A stretch of DNA of 39,652 bases from Alphaproteobacteria bacterium (GTDB lineage: Bacteria > Pseudomonadota > Alphaproteobacteria > Caulobacterales > Aquidulcibacteraceae), in contig JAIXTH010000215.1 of NCBI GenBank assembly GCA_027484265.1, forward strand, positions 1 to 39,652, read 5' to 3'. This document shows positions 32,404-39,652 of this stretch, in pieces; the stretch's first letter is position 1; every line of letters starts with the position of its first letter. The notes under the pieces are model-generated. The model saw only the letters and a list, made by a program, of their open reading frames with translations. It made no database searches and was not told where the DNA came from. The translations under genes and the position numbers were made by a program.

Positions 32404-33683
32404 GGCAGCAGCCCCTGGGCCTGATTGAGATCGGAGATAGCGGCGGCGGCGCCCACGCGGGCGAGCACCAGGGTCCGCGCGGCTTCACCTGCAACGGCCC
32501 GTGCCCGCAGTTCCTCGAGGAACGAAAGCTCGCCCTCCCGGCTGCCGCGCGCTGTCAGCACCAGCACCTCCAGCGCTGCGGCATGGGCGGCCTCGGCCTG
32601 CCGCAGGGCCGCCCGTGTGGCGGCGAGGCGCGTGCGGGCCTGGCGGACGGCAGTCTCGAGTTCCAGTGCCAGCTGGCGCAGCCTCGCCTGCGCCTGTGCG
32701 CGCTCGACACCGATCCCGGCTGCCCCGGTTGCGGCCGACGGGTCAGGCCCGAAGGGCCGCGCAGCCCGGATGCCGGTGGACACGCCGAGGTCCTCACCCC
32801 GCATCCCTCGCTCGGTCCGCACGTCGATGCCGACCCGCCAGCGGGGATCAGCCGACCCGGCCGCCAGCGCCTGGCGGGTTTCGAGGGCCGCCAGCTCGGC
32901 CTGCGCCAGCGCCAGCCTCGGATGGAGGTCGGTGGCGGCACCCTCCATCTCGGCCCCCAGCTCCGGCGCCGGATCACCCACGAGGGCGATCAGCGAGAGC
33001 CGGGCCGCTTCCGCCTCGGCGGCGCTGGAGCCTGCCCGGCGGGCGGCGTCTGCAGCTGACAGTTCGGCGCGGTGCAGGTCCAGCCGCGCCATCTCTCCGG
33101 CCTCGACCAGCTGCGCGACCCGCGCCGTGGCCTCCGCCTCGATCCGGGCCAGCCCGGCATCTTCGGCTGCAATGGCGCGCGCGGCGGCATAGGCCCACCA
33201 GCGCGCCCTCAGGTCGCCGGCCGCCTCGACGCGCAGCACCGCCCGGGCCTGCCGCGCTATCTCGCCCCCGGCTCGGGCCTGCGCCCGCAACAGGTCACGC
33301 TCGCCGGGCCGCAGCAACGGTACCGTCAAGGCCAGTTCGGTCTCGGCCGCTCCGCGACCTGACCCGATCGTGTCCTGGCGCAGGCTGGCCTCGGCCTCGA
33401 CCGGTCCGGCGAACCGCGCCCGGCTGGCGCGGTCCAGTGCACTGGCCTGGCTCTGATAGGCCCCGGCAACCGGGCGCAGACCCAGCGCTTCCTCGGCAAG
33501 GTCCAGCGCCTCGGACCAGCCGCCGGCCAGTGGCTGCGCTTGTGCGGCAGACGGGGTGGTGCGCGCGTGCGAGAGGGCGGGCCCGGCGACAGACAGGAGC
33601 GCTGCCAGGATGGCCGTGGCAGCGGTGGGCGTGGATGGACGGCGCGGGTTGGGGCGCGTCGGGGCGCCATGGGACAGATACAT
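32400..33683 (-). CDS. TolC-like outer-membrane factor of the metal efflux system
   Basis: ATG 33683, with GAGG 8 nt upstream, gives 427 aa; the longer frame to 33803 crosses the intergenic hairpin. A signal peptide ends near ALSHA. The rest is Ala/Glu/Arg-rich helical repeat typical of outer-membrane efflux proteins: AEEALGLRPVAGAYQSQASALDRASRARF, then AETELALTVPLLRPGERDLLRAQARAGGEIARQARAVL, and its second-repeat counterpart ending AAAISDLNQAQGLLP. It would form the trimeric channel/tunnel for the adaptor and pump encoded downstream. Its stop overlaps the adaptor ATG (ATGA). Confidence 0.85.
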   Translation of the reverse strand: MYLSHGAPTRPNPRRPSTPTAATAILAALLSVAGPALSHARTTPSAAQAQPLAGGWSEALDLAEEALGLRPVAGAYQSQASALDRASRARFAGPVEAEASLRQDTIGSGRGAAETELALTVPLLRPGERDLLRAQARAGGEIARQARAVLRVEAAGDLRARWWAYAAARAIAAEDAGLARIEAEATARVAQLVEAGEMARLDLHRAELSAADAARRAGSSAAEAEAARLSLIALVGDPAPELGAEMEGAATDLHPRLALAQAELAALETRQALAAGSADPRWRVGIDVRTERGMRGEDLGVSTGIRAARPFGPDPSAATGAAGIGVERAQAQARLRQLALELETAVRQARTRLAATRAALRQAEAAHAAALEVLVLTARGSREGELSFLEELRARAVAGEAARTLVLARVGAAAAISDLNQAQGLLP

Positions 33684-33721
33684 GATCGTGCCTCGGGACA
33701 TGCGGATGACAGGGGGCTGCC

Positions 33722-33747
33722 CGCCAGACCCGGACCCGGGTCTGGCG
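33722..33747. repeat. 12-bp-arm inverted repeat inside the metal operon
   Basis: CGCCAGACCCGG-ac-CCGGGTCTGGCG is a perfect inverted repeat with a 2-nt spacer. It lies 16 nt after the His-rich gene and 38 nt before the outer-membrane factor start. It could attenuate transcription or protect the mRNA within the operon. Its right arm contains GGTCTGGCGCC, also present at 11009 and 20233. Confidence 0.65.
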
Positions 33748-33763
33748 CCAGCCGGCGGCTGTC

Positions 33764-34183
33764 TCAGCTTCGCGGCGGCTCGATCGGCGGGTGGATGTCG
33801 CACCCGCTCAGCGCGTCATCAGGCGGCAATCCACAGCGTGCCGGGCGCGGCACCGGCGGGAGCACTGCCGGCTGCAGGCCGTTGCCAGGCGCCCAGGCGT
33901 GAAAATGGAGACAACAGGCCGCGCACTGCCGGTCGCAGCCAGGCCCGTCGCAGCCAGGATGGTCCTGTCCGGCCTGGCCGTCAGGACCCGCAGTCCCGGC
34001 CCCATCCATCCCGGTGGCGGGTGCTTCATGCCCGGTGTGGGGGCAGGGGTCGCTGACCGGGGCGGCATCGTGGTGGTGCTCCATCAGCGCCGGTGGATGG
34101 CCGGGATGGGCGAGCGAAAGCCCCGGCGTCAGCACCAGTGCCGACGCCAGCACGATCCGGACGAGGGAGCGCAGCAGGGCCAT
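33764..34183 (-). CDS. small secreted His/Cys-rich protein
   Basis: ATG 34183 (139 aa) starts a signal peptide (LVRIVLASALVLTPGLSLAHPG). The mature protein has many possible metal ligands: HPGH, MEHHHD, PCPHTGHE, HPGCDGPGCDRQCAACCLHFHAW and CGL...GCDIHPP. No enzyme motif is visible and I do not recognise a named family with confidence. It is the first gene after the csoR-like regulator, and the CsoR-type operator lies 12 nt upstream of its start. A periplasmic metal-binding role is likely. Confidence 0.75.
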   Translation of the reverse strand: MALLRSLVRIVLASALVLTPGLSLAHPGHPPALMEHHHDAAPVSDPCPHTGHEAPATGMDGAGTAGPDGQAGQDHPGCDGPGCDRQCAACCLHFHAWAPGNGLQPAVLPPVPRPARCGLPPDDALSGCDIHPPIEPPRS

Positions 34184-34195
34184 CGGCCCACCGCT

Positions 34196-34212
34196 ATACC
34201 CGTTGGGGGTAT
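34196..34212 (-). promoter_or_regulatory. CsoR-type operator of the metal efflux operon
   Basis: ATACCC-GTTGG-GGGTAT is an inverted repeat with the G/C-tract and TA ends typical of CsoR/RcnR-family operators. It sits between the csoR-like gene and the first structural gene, close to the start codon at 34183, so it can control the efflux genes separately from the regulator. Confidence 0.65.
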
Positions 34213-34264
34213 CTTTCAAGCGGCCGCGTTCCTGGCACGAACAGGGTCGCGGCACGGCGGACGC

Positions 34265-34543
34265 TCAGTCCTGCCGGGTCAGGGCATCCACCAGATCGGC
34301 GATGGCGGCACGCTGTGCGTCCTTGTCGCCGGTGGCGATCGCCGCTTCCACACAGCTCTCGACATGCCGCCGCACCACTTCGCCCTCGACCCGTGACAGG
34401 GCCGCCCGCGCTGCCTGGATCTGGATCACCACATCCATGCAGTCCCGGTTCTCTTCCAGCATCTTCTGGATCCCGCGCACCTGTCCCTCGATACGGCGCA
34501 GGCGCGTCAGCAGCAGGGCAGGGTCGGCGTGTGCATGGGGCAT
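34265..34543 (-). CDS. CsoR/RcnR-family metal-sensing repressor
   Basis: A 92-aa all-helical repressor of normal length, with AGGAAGGAGG just before ATG 34543. It shows TRLRRIEGQVRGIQKMLEE (13-31), DCMDVVIQIQAARAAL and RRHVESCVEAA. The Cys35-His60-Cys64 set matches the Cu(I) ligands of CsoR rather than the Cys-His-His set of RcnR. An N-terminal HAH (3-5) could add ligands, as in Ni/Co sensors. It would release DNA when metal binds, inducing the efflux operon immediately downstream through the operator at 34196-34212. Confidence 0.92.
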   Translation of the reverse strand: MPHAHADPALLLTRLRRIEGQVRGIQKMLEENRDCMDVVIQIQAARAALSRVEGEVVRRHVESCVEAAIATGDKDAQRAAIADLVDALTRQD

Positions 34544-34897
34544 GCCTCCTTCCTGTCGGATTGGGGCTGCCTTGTCGAGCTATCCCCGGCTGCCGCCGCC
34601 AGCTCTGCCGTCACCCCTGGACCACCCTGACCAGCGGCATGACCCATGAGGCCTTCGGCCGGCTGCTGTGCGCCCGTTACGGCAACGGCCTCAGGATGAT
34701 CCAGAGCCGTCCGGGCTTCTTCCATGCGCTCTGGCACCGCACCTGATCTGGTGGATGATTTTTCGCTTCCTGTGGACTTGCAGCCTGGCCGGAACAGGAA
34801 CGGAGCGGCTGCGGGTGTGGCAGCCGCTCCGGGACGGGCAGGCGGGGCTCTGTGCGGCATGGGCGGGACGCGGCCCCGCCGTTGTCCGGTGGTGGCA
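34544..34897. other. intergenic gap without a convincing gene
   Basis: The gap separates csoR from the secreted-protein gene. It contains the hairpin at 34801-34831 and a 35-codon plus-strand frame (MTHEAFGRLLCARYG..., from about 34639) without a ribosome site. Nothing else stands out. Confidence 0.5.
34801..34831 (-). terminator. terminator-like hairpin after secreted-protein gene
   Basis: CGGAGCGGCTGC and GCAGCCGCTCCG form a perfect 12-bp stem with a 7-nt loop. On the minus strand it follows the gene ending at 34898 by 66 nt and is followed by a pyrimidine-rich TTCCTGTTCC. Confidence 0.6.
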
Positions 34898-35467
34898 TCA
34901 GCCCATGTGCTGGATGATGAAGGCGGCTGCGAGGATGTCGCGTTCCAGCGTCGGGGGCAGGCCGTCAGCGAGCTCGATGCCTGACTGGTCCATGGAAGCA
35001 ACGGTCCGGCCATTGATCCTGAACTGCCAGACCTGGCCGGCGTCCGGGGTGACCGTGCGGTCCAGCCGCACCGACGAGCCGGCGCCGTGCAGTGTGCCTT
35101 CGGCGCGGGCGCCGCCGGCCGTCCAGTTCAGCACCAGCCGAATGCCCGTATCGGCGCCGCGATAGCCGAACTCGCAGGTGACCAGCGCAGTCCCATCGCC
35201 GGCGACGGTATCGCGGCAATGCCCTGCCGCGCCGCCGCGGATGCCCTGCCCGCGCAGCCGGAACGAGGTCGCATCGGCATCCCGCGTGAAGGTGGCCTGC
35301 ACGACCTGGTCATAGCCGCTGGGTGTGGACCCTGCGGAGAACAGCACCTTGCTGCCGTCGGTGACTGGCGACGATGCGTGTGCCGGTGTGCCGGTCGCCA
35401 GCAGCGCGGCTGCGCAGAGCGGGACAATGGAGTGGAGAGGGAGGCGGGGGAGGGGAGGCAGTCTCAT
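34898..35467 (-). CDS. secreted hypothetical protein under SARP-box promoter
   Basis: ATG 35467 (189 aa) begins a signal peptide (MRLPPLPRLPLHSIVPLCAA, cleaved near AHASS). The mature protein appears beta-rich: KVLFSAGSTPSGYDQVVQATF, FRLRGQGI, CRDTVAGDGTALVTCEFGY with two Cys that may pair, VLNWTAGGARAEGTLHG, and VWQFRINGRTVASMDQSGIE. I do not recognise the family. Its promoter shares paired 11-bp boxes with that of the outer-membrane protein at 37860, so the two are likely co-regulated by the regulator gene lying between them. Confidence 0.75.
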   Translation of the reverse strand: MRLPPLPRLPLHSIVPLCAAALLATGTPAHASSPVTDGSKVLFSAGSTPSGYDQVVQATFTRDADATSFRLRGQGIRGGAAGHCRDTVAGDGTALVTCEFGYRGADTGIRLVLNWTAGGARAEGTLHGAGSSVRLDRTVTPDAGQVWQFRINGRTVASMDQSGIELADGLPPTLERDILAAAFIIQHMG

Positions 35468-35532
35468 GGCTTGATCGATCCTGTGTTGGCACGGACGTCC
35501 GGATGGGCGTCGCGCCACAGACCGATGCCGCT

Positions 35533-35567
35533 GCAGCGTTTGAATCGATGTTGGAGCCAGCGTTGGA
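35533..35567 (-). promoter_or_regulatory. paired boxes upstream of secreted-protein gene
   Basis: In the direction of transcription the first box is TCCAACGCTGG (35567-35557) and the second TCAAACGCTGC (35543-35533), starting 24 nt later. The near box ends 65 nt before the ATG at 35467. The same pair, with the same 24-nt period and orientation, precedes the gene at 37860. Confidence 0.6.
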
Positions 35568-35635
35568 TTGAAGCCTGAGACGGCGTTGCCGCCTTAAATA
35601 TGCGTCATGTTCGGGGGCGGTGCCGGAGCTGTCCG

Positions 35636-37681
35636 TCAGGTGCCGGTGCGATCCAGGCCGGCCTGCACGGCATCAAAGTAACGGGCGCGGCAGGCCGGGT
35701 CCTCGAAGGGCAGGGCCTGGATGGCCAGATTGCCGATCCCATCGGGATAGATGCCGAGGAAGCCCCGGCTCCTGTGGCGCAGCTTCTCATCCAGCCCGAG
35801 GCCCGCTGCCGTGGCGATCCCGGTCATCAGGGCTGACGGATGGGAATCGTCGCCCGCCAGCGCCAGCTCGATGAAGCGCTCGGCGTCCGCCAGCCGTCCG
35901 ACCATGAAATCCGCCATGGCCCGGCCCGACATCAGTCCGTTGGCGCCATAGGCGAGCGGGTTGAGCCGCTCCGCCCGGTCGAACATGGCATGGGCGCTGG
36001 CCCAGCCGCCTTTCATCGCATCCATCCAGCCGCCGCAGATCCAGGCGGTGTATTCATTCGGATTGAGTTCGATGGCGCGGTTGATGGCAGCCCGGGCCGG
36101 GCCAAACTCGTGAGCCATATAGAATAGCGCCGTGCCGGCTGTTGCCAGGGTGCGCGCATCATCCCGGCCGATCCGCAACGCCTGCCGGCTCATGTCTGCG
36201 AAGCGCGCGAGGTCTGCCCGGGAGGCTATCCGGTTGGCATAGGCCGCGGCCCAGGGCGCAAAGGCGAGGGCCTGATGCAGCCGCGCGTCCAGGGCAATGG
36301 CCCGCTCGAGCAGGTCCAGCGCGCGGGCATAGTCGCGGCCCTCCAGACTGAAGCCTGCATACAGGGCCTGGAGATAGAAGTCGTATGCGGCCGGGTCGGT
36401 CGTGGGCCGATCCGCACGTGCCTTCACAGCCTCTTTCTGGGCTCTTGGCTCGACTTCCACCGCCAGGCTGGAGGCTGCCTGCTCCTGAAAATCCCAGAGG
36501 TCATCGAGCCTGCCTTCGATGTCGCCCACCGAGAGAATCCGGCCCGTCCGCCCCTCCAGCACACGCCAGCGCATCCGCAGCCGCCCGTCGCCGCTGGCGG
36601 CCAGGCTTCCGCCCACCAGCACATCGGCACCCACAGCGTCGGCGATGGCCACCGGGTCTTCCAGCTGGCCGGCCAGGCGGTCAGCCGAGGCATGGCTGAG
36701 GACGATCAGGGAACGGAAGCGCGAGAGGGCGTGGGTCAATCCATCCGTGAAGCCGGCCGGGATGTGGGCCGGCAGGGGTGTGCCGCTGAGGTCGGTCAGG
36801 GGCAGGACGACGACAACCGGCTTGACGGCGGGCTCGGTGGTCATGGCCGTGTCAGGGCTGTCCCTGAGATGCGCCGGAGCCCGCCCGTCGGGAACCTGCG
36901 CGCTTCCGGTGGCATCCGCTCCGGAACCAGCCGGACCGGTCTTGCCCGCGGAGGTCCGCACCAGGGGCGGCCTCGCCGGATTGCGCAGGCCAGCCCGCAG
37001 CGCGGGACTGGCTGACAGGCCCAGCTCCCGCAGCGCGCGCTCGCCGATCGTGGCCGCCTCGATCGCCTCGTCGCGCCGCCCGGACAGAACCAGCGCCTCG
37101 ATCAGCCGGGCGTGCACCGCTTCCTCCTGCGGCTCCACCAGCCGCCAGCGCTGCAGATAGGGAACCTGCCGCGCCGGATCGCCAGCCAGCTGCCGGACCC
37201 GCCCGGCAAGGAGCCGTGCCTCCAGTCGCGCAAGGTCCTGGCGCCAGCCCGACAGCCAGGTGCTGTAGTCCAGCCGGTTGGGCAGGTCGGCATCTTCCAT
37301 CAGCTGGTCCTGCAGCAGGGCAAGGCACGCATCGATGCGCGCCGGGTCCAGCGTGTCCTCCGGCTCGGCACCAGTGGTGAGGACGTCCAGCACATCGACC
37401 GTGACGCCATCCGGCACGAATGCCAGCTGGTCGCGCTCGGCGCGGATCCGGATGGTGCCATCGGCATCCAGCAGCTGCCGCAGCTTGTGCAGGCTCCAGC
37501 GCAGGGCAGCGCGCGGATCGTCGGGCAGGTCGAAGAACAGGTCACAGAGCCGCTGACGCGATACCGGGCGCGGCGACAGCACCAGATAGCCGAGGATCGC
37601 CCGGGTCTTGCGGGAGGCGGGCAGCGGCAGATCCTGGCCGTCCCGTTCCGCCGCCATCATCCCGAGCAGGCGCAGTTTCAT
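35636..37681 (-). CDS. SARP-like regulator: winged helix - BTAD - TolB-like - TPR
   Basis: A 681-aa protein; ATG 37681 has GGGGAG upstream. Residues 1-95 form an OmpR-type winged helix (LRLLG, ASRKTRAILGYLVLSP, SRQRLCDLFFDLPDDPRAALRWSLHKLRQLL). A bacterial transcriptional-activator (BTAD) helical domain follows (about 96-240, DYSTWLSGWRQDLARLEARLL, LVEPQEEAVHARLIEALVLSGRRDEAIEA). After a linker, a TolB-N-like domain begins at KPVVVVLPLTDLSG (about 288-420, with ADVLVGGSL and LWDFQEQAASSLAVEVEP). A TPR-type array ends the protein. There is no receiver or transmembrane domain, so the signal is probably sensed by the TolB/TPR half. It lies between two divergently placed envelope-protein genes with shared promoter boxes, its likely targets. 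Confidence 0.88.
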   Translation of the reverse strand: MKLRLLGMMAAERDGQDLPLPASRKTRAILGYLVLSPRPVSRQRLCDLFFDLPDDPRAALRWSLHKLRQLLDADGTIRIRAERDQLAFVPDGVTVDVLDVLTTGAEPEDTLDPARIDACLALLQDQLMEDADLPNRLDYSTWLSGWRQDLARLEARLLAGRVRQLAGDPARQVPYLQRWRLVEPQEEAVHARLIEALVLSGRRDEAIEAATIGERALRELGLSASPALRAGLRNPARPPLVRTSAGKTGPAGSGADATGSAQVPDGRAPAHLRDSPDTAMTTEPAVKPVVVVLPLTDLSGTPLPAHIPAGFTDGLTHALSRFRSLIVLSHASADRLAGQLEDPVAIADAVGADVLVGGSLAASGDGRLRMRWRVLEGRTGRILSVGDIEGRLDDLWDFQEQAASSLAVEVEPRAQKEAVKARADRPTTDPAAYDFYLQALYAGFSLEGRDYARALDLLERAIALDARLHQALAFAPWAAAYANRIASRADLARFADMSRQALRIGRDDARTLATAGTALFYMAHEFGPARAAINRAIELNPNEYTAWICGGWMDAMKGGWASAHAMFDRAERLNPLAYGANGLMSGRAMADFMVGRLADAERFIELALAGDDSHPSALMTGIATAAGLGLDEKLRHRSRGFLGIYPDGIGNLAIQALPFEDPACRARYFDAVQAGLDRTGT

Positions 37682-37764
37682 GGCCCGACAACTCCCCAGG
37701 TGCCCGCTCTGGTATCTGTCCCGTCGCGTGCCGTGGCTGCGCTTCTAGCCGAATTCCACGCGAT

Positions 37765-37799
37765 TCCAACGCTGGTTCTCCCGCTCGGTCCAACGCTGG
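37765..37799 (+). promoter_or_regulatory. paired boxes between SARP-like regulator and outer-membrane protein
   Basis: TCCAACGCTGG occurs twice (37765-37775 and 37789-37799), 24 nt apart, ending 60 nt before ATG 37860. A tandem ATTCCA (37753, 37763) overlaps the first box. The site is also 84 nt upstream of the regulator's own start, so autoregulation is possible. Confidence 0.65.
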
Positions 37800-37859
37800 C
37801 CACGCAGAGGGTGATTGCGGGCGGCGGAGAGGCCGCTGCCTCGGCATGGAAAGACAACA

Positions 37860-38456
37860 ATGAAAACCTCCCTTCTCTTCGCAGCCAGCACGGCTGCAAT
37901 CTTGAGCTTTGCGGCGCTGCCTGCTCTGGCACAGAGCTTTACCGGCCCCTCCATCGGGGTCGAGCTGGCAACCGAGGATCTCGGCAGCACCGACGGCACC
38001 ACCGCCACTGTGGTGGCTGGCTGGGACCTGGCTGTGGCGCCGGACTGGCGGGTTGGTGCCAGCCTGCGCTGGACCGTGGCCGATATCGAGGAAAGCCGGA
38101 CCGAGGCCGTCGGCACCAATTTCCAGGACATCAGCGTTTCCATCGAGAACCGCCGCGGCGTCACCACGCGCATGGGTCGTACCCTGGGCGACCGGTGGAT
38201 GGTCTATGCCGAGCTTGGCTTCGAGCAGTATGACGTCGATGCCCGGCGGGTTCTGCGGGCCCCCGCCTGCGTGCCCCCCACGGCTTGCGTGATCTCGCGG
38301 CTGGATGCGTCGTTCGATGAATCCATGACGTCGCTGGGCGTCGGCGTGGAGTGGGCTGTGACAGATCAAGCCCGCCTGCGCGCCAGCGTCAGCCGCGGCG
38401 AGAGCGACGCCTTCGACCGCAACCGCCTGTCCGTCTCGGCGGCCTGGCAGTTCTGA
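37860..38456 (+). CDS. outer-membrane beta-barrel protein (porin/OmpA-like fold)
   Basis: ATG 37860, after GGAAAGAC, gives 198 aa. A clear signal peptide (MKTSLLFAASTAAILSFAAL, cleaved after ALAQ) precedes alternating beta-strands: SIGVELATEDLGS, TTATVVAGWDLAVAPDWRVGASLRW, GVTTRMGRTLGDRWMVYAELGFEQYDV, TSLGVGVEWAVTDQARLRASVSRGES. It ends in LSVSAAWQF, the terminal Phe expected for BAM-assembled barrels. A loop carries two Cys (PACVPPTACV). About eight strands fit an OmpA/Opa-like small barrel. Function is unknown; it is a likely target of the adjacent SARP-like regulator. Confidence 0.85.
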   Translation: MKTSLLFAASTAAILSFAALPALAQSFTGPSIGVELATEDLGSTDGTTATVVAGWDLAVAPDWRVGASLRWTVADIEESRTEAVGTNFQDISVSIENRRGVTTRMGRTLGDRWMVYAELGFEQYDVDARRVLRAPACVPPTACVISRLDASFDESMTSLGVGVEWAVTDQARLRASVSRGESDAFDRNRLSVSAAWQF

Positions 38457-38465
38457 CGGTCAAGA

Positions 38466-38525
38466 CCGCCATGCGCGCCACGTCCCGGCTCCCCCCGGAT
38501 CCCCGGCCCAAGGCGCGCATGGCGG
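38466..38525 (+). terminator. long-arm inverted repeat after the outer-membrane protein gene
   Basis: CCGCCATGCGCGCC (38466-38479) and GGCGCGCATGGCGG (38512-38525) are perfect 14-bp complements separated by 32 nt. It begins 9 nt after the stop, which suggests termination or mRNA protection. There is no T-run. Confidence 0.5.
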
Positions 38526-38606
38526 CCCCCCGCCTCTGTTCCGCCCGAGCCTGATCCCATGTCCCAGTCCCCCACCCGCCGTTGCCGCGCAAACGAGGCA
38601 GGGAGC

Positions 38607-39652
38607 GTGGCTCAGACCGTGACGCGCCGTTCGGTGATCGCGGCCGGCAGTGCCTGTCTGGCAGGATGCGTCACGTCGCACCGGCCAGCGCAGGCCTGTG
38701 CCCTGACGGTGCCCGAGGCCTGGTCCGGCTCTGTGATCGCCCGTGAGGGAGAGCGGCAGGCCACCTCTGTCCGCGGCCTCGTCCATGCGGACGGGCCACC
38801 CGTCAGCCTGGAAACCCGCTTCAATATCCTGTCCCTGGGCAAGATGATGACGGGCGTCCTGATGGGCCAGCTTTTCGAGGGCGGGCATCTGCGCTTCACC
38901 GATCCGGTCCGGGCGCACCTTCCCGATCTGCCGGAACACATCGGCTCGCTCACCGTGGGCATGCTCCTCGATCACACCAGCGGGCTTGGCAACTACATCG
39001 AGGCCTGGAACTTCGCGGCCATCGCAGCGGCGCGATCGGCAACCCGGCTGCTGCCGTTGGTCCTCGCGGGGTCGCACACCGAGCCGGGTCCGATTGTCTA
39101 TTGCAACAGTGGCTATCTGCTGGCGGCAGCCGTGATCGAGCGTGTGACGGGGCAGACCTATGCAGACATCCTCGCCACGCGTGTTTTCCGCCGCTGTGGC
39201 ATGCGAGGCGCGGGGCTTGCCGTGCAGGACACCGACGCCCTGCCCGACCTGGCACGGTCCGCACGTGCGGCAGGACAGACCGTGGCCGCCATCCTGCCAG
39301 GTGGCCCGGCCGGGGGCGCGTTCATGTCAGCCCAGGACCTGATGCGCTTTGCCGACGCGCTGCTGGCGGGCCGGCTGGTGTCGCCAGCCGTGCTGGCTGT
39401 GATCGCCAGCATCCAGGCCGAGCGGCCGGGCGCCCCGGTCGACGGGCTGCGGCGCGGGTGGGGGTACGGCTTTGGCGTGACCGGGGAGGGGCCGGGCCGA
39501 TCCATCGGCCACACCGGCGGGCTGCCCGGCCTCAGTGCTGCCTGCCGGATGAATCTCGGTACAGGGCGCAGGGTCGTCGCCCTGTCGCATCAGGATATGG
39601 TGGACGCCGCTCAGGTCTCGCGCGACATCATGATGCAGACAGGGCTCTGCAG
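38607..39652 (+). CDS. beta-lactamase-family serine hydrolase lipoprotein, C-terminus cut by window edge
   Basis: The frame is open from ATG 38559 to the right edge; I favour GTG 38607, which has GAGG 8 nt upstream and begins MAQTVTRRSVIAAGSACLAGC. That is an RR-containing signal with a lipobox (LAGC). The class C beta-lactamase/DD-peptidase motifs are visible: SLGK (SxxK, in RFNILSLGKMMTG), YCNSGY (YxN) and GHTGG (in place of KTG). Also present are LLDHTSGLGNY and GWGYGFGV, common in this family. The true substrate (peptidoglycan, beta-lactam or other ester/amide) cannot be told. At least 348 codons are present and the end is missing. Confidence 0.85.
   Translation, partial: MAQTVTRRSVIAAGSACLAGCVTSHRPAQACALTVPEAWSGSVIAREGERQATSVRGLVHADGPPVSLETRFNILSLGKMMTGVLMGQLFEGGHLRFTDPVRAHLPDLPEHIGSLTVGMLLDHTSGLGNYIEAWNFAAIAAARSATRLLPLVLAGSHTEPGPIVYCNSGYLLAAAVIERVTGQTYADILATRVFRRCGMRGAGLAVQDTDALPDLARSARAAGQTVAAILPGGPAGGAFMSAQDLMRFADALLAGRLVSPAVLAVIASIQAERPGAPVDGLRRGWGYGFGVTGEGPGRSIGHTGGLPGLSAACRMNLGTGRRVVALSHQDMVDAAQVSRDIMMQTGLC

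Noticed and set aside
30484-32424. 646-codon plus-strand frame opposite the RND adaptor
   Set aside because: It is His/Gln/Arg-rich shadow sequence; the minus strand encodes a recognisable adaptor coupled to its neighbours.
34639-34746. 35-codon plus-strand frame MTHEAFGRLLCARYG...
   Set aside because: No ribosome site or promoter was seen and it is too short to judge; it is noted in the gap entry only.

Overview
The window is a high-GC chromosomal segment of an alphaproteobacterium, most likely a sphingomonad (Sphingomonadales). The reasons are the large Oar-like TonB-dependent receptor paired with a tryptophan-halogenase-family protein, the LuxR/LuxI pair, PepSY/two-component/cytochrome b561 clusters, and dense gene packing with ATGA and TGATG stop/start overlaps. 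No rRNA, tRNA, transposase or CRISPR array was seen. Two genes run off the window: a SLOG-like protein at the left edge and a beta-lactamase-family serine hydrolase at the right edge.

Layout. (1) 1-3349, minus: a three-gene operon encoding a TIR-TolB-TPR membrane protein, a proline-run lipoprotein and a SLOG-like nucleotide-binding-type protein. (2) 3453-8449: a small unknown protein with a possible Fur box; a minus-strand operon PepSY lipoprotein > response regulator > histidine kinase > VIT-family Fe/Mn transporter; and a divergent second PepSY protein with cytochrome b561. (3) 8540-11803: TerC and ChaA-type cation transporters, divergent, with a possible yybP-ykoY-type (Mn2+) leader in front of chaA, then a NYN/OST-HTH RNase. 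(4) 12256-15024: a quorum-sensing locus. It holds luxR, luxI and, about 0.9 kb past luxI, an opposing 75-aa gene. The same lux-box-like inverted repeat precedes luxI and the 75-aa gene, with almost the same spacing to a -10 hexamer. A degenerate 12-bp repeat array lies between them. (5) 15238-26271: a beta-glucan utilisation locus with a halogenase-family protein and TonB receptor (divergent), a LacI regulator, and a GH16 > GPH transporter > GH3 operon. Three copies of a TGTGAACG half-site motif mark the two promoter regions. (6) 26433-34543: a heavy-metal efflux operon, csoR-like regulator > His-rich protein > outer membrane factor > adaptor > HME-RND pump > His-rich lipoprotein, with an ATACCC-N5-GGGTAT operator just after csoR. 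(7) 34898-38456: a SARP-like winged-helix/BTAD/TolB/TPR regulator flanked by a secreted protein and an outer-membrane barrel protein. The promoters of these two flanking genes carry the same pair of 11-bp boxes, 24 bp apart, in the same orientation and at nearly the same distance from the start codon.

How the genes work together. The glucan locus reads as a pathway: uptake through the TonB receptor, cleavage of beta-1,3-type glucan by the surface GH16 lipoprotein, import by the GPH symporter and final hydrolysis by cytoplasmic GH3, all plausibly repressed by the LacI protein. The metal operon is a complete CBA efflux pump with its own sensor. The less expected systems are the AHL-linked 75-aa gene, the SARP-like regulator with paired boxes, and the TIR/SLOG operon. 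All functional calls come from reading the sequence; no database search was run.
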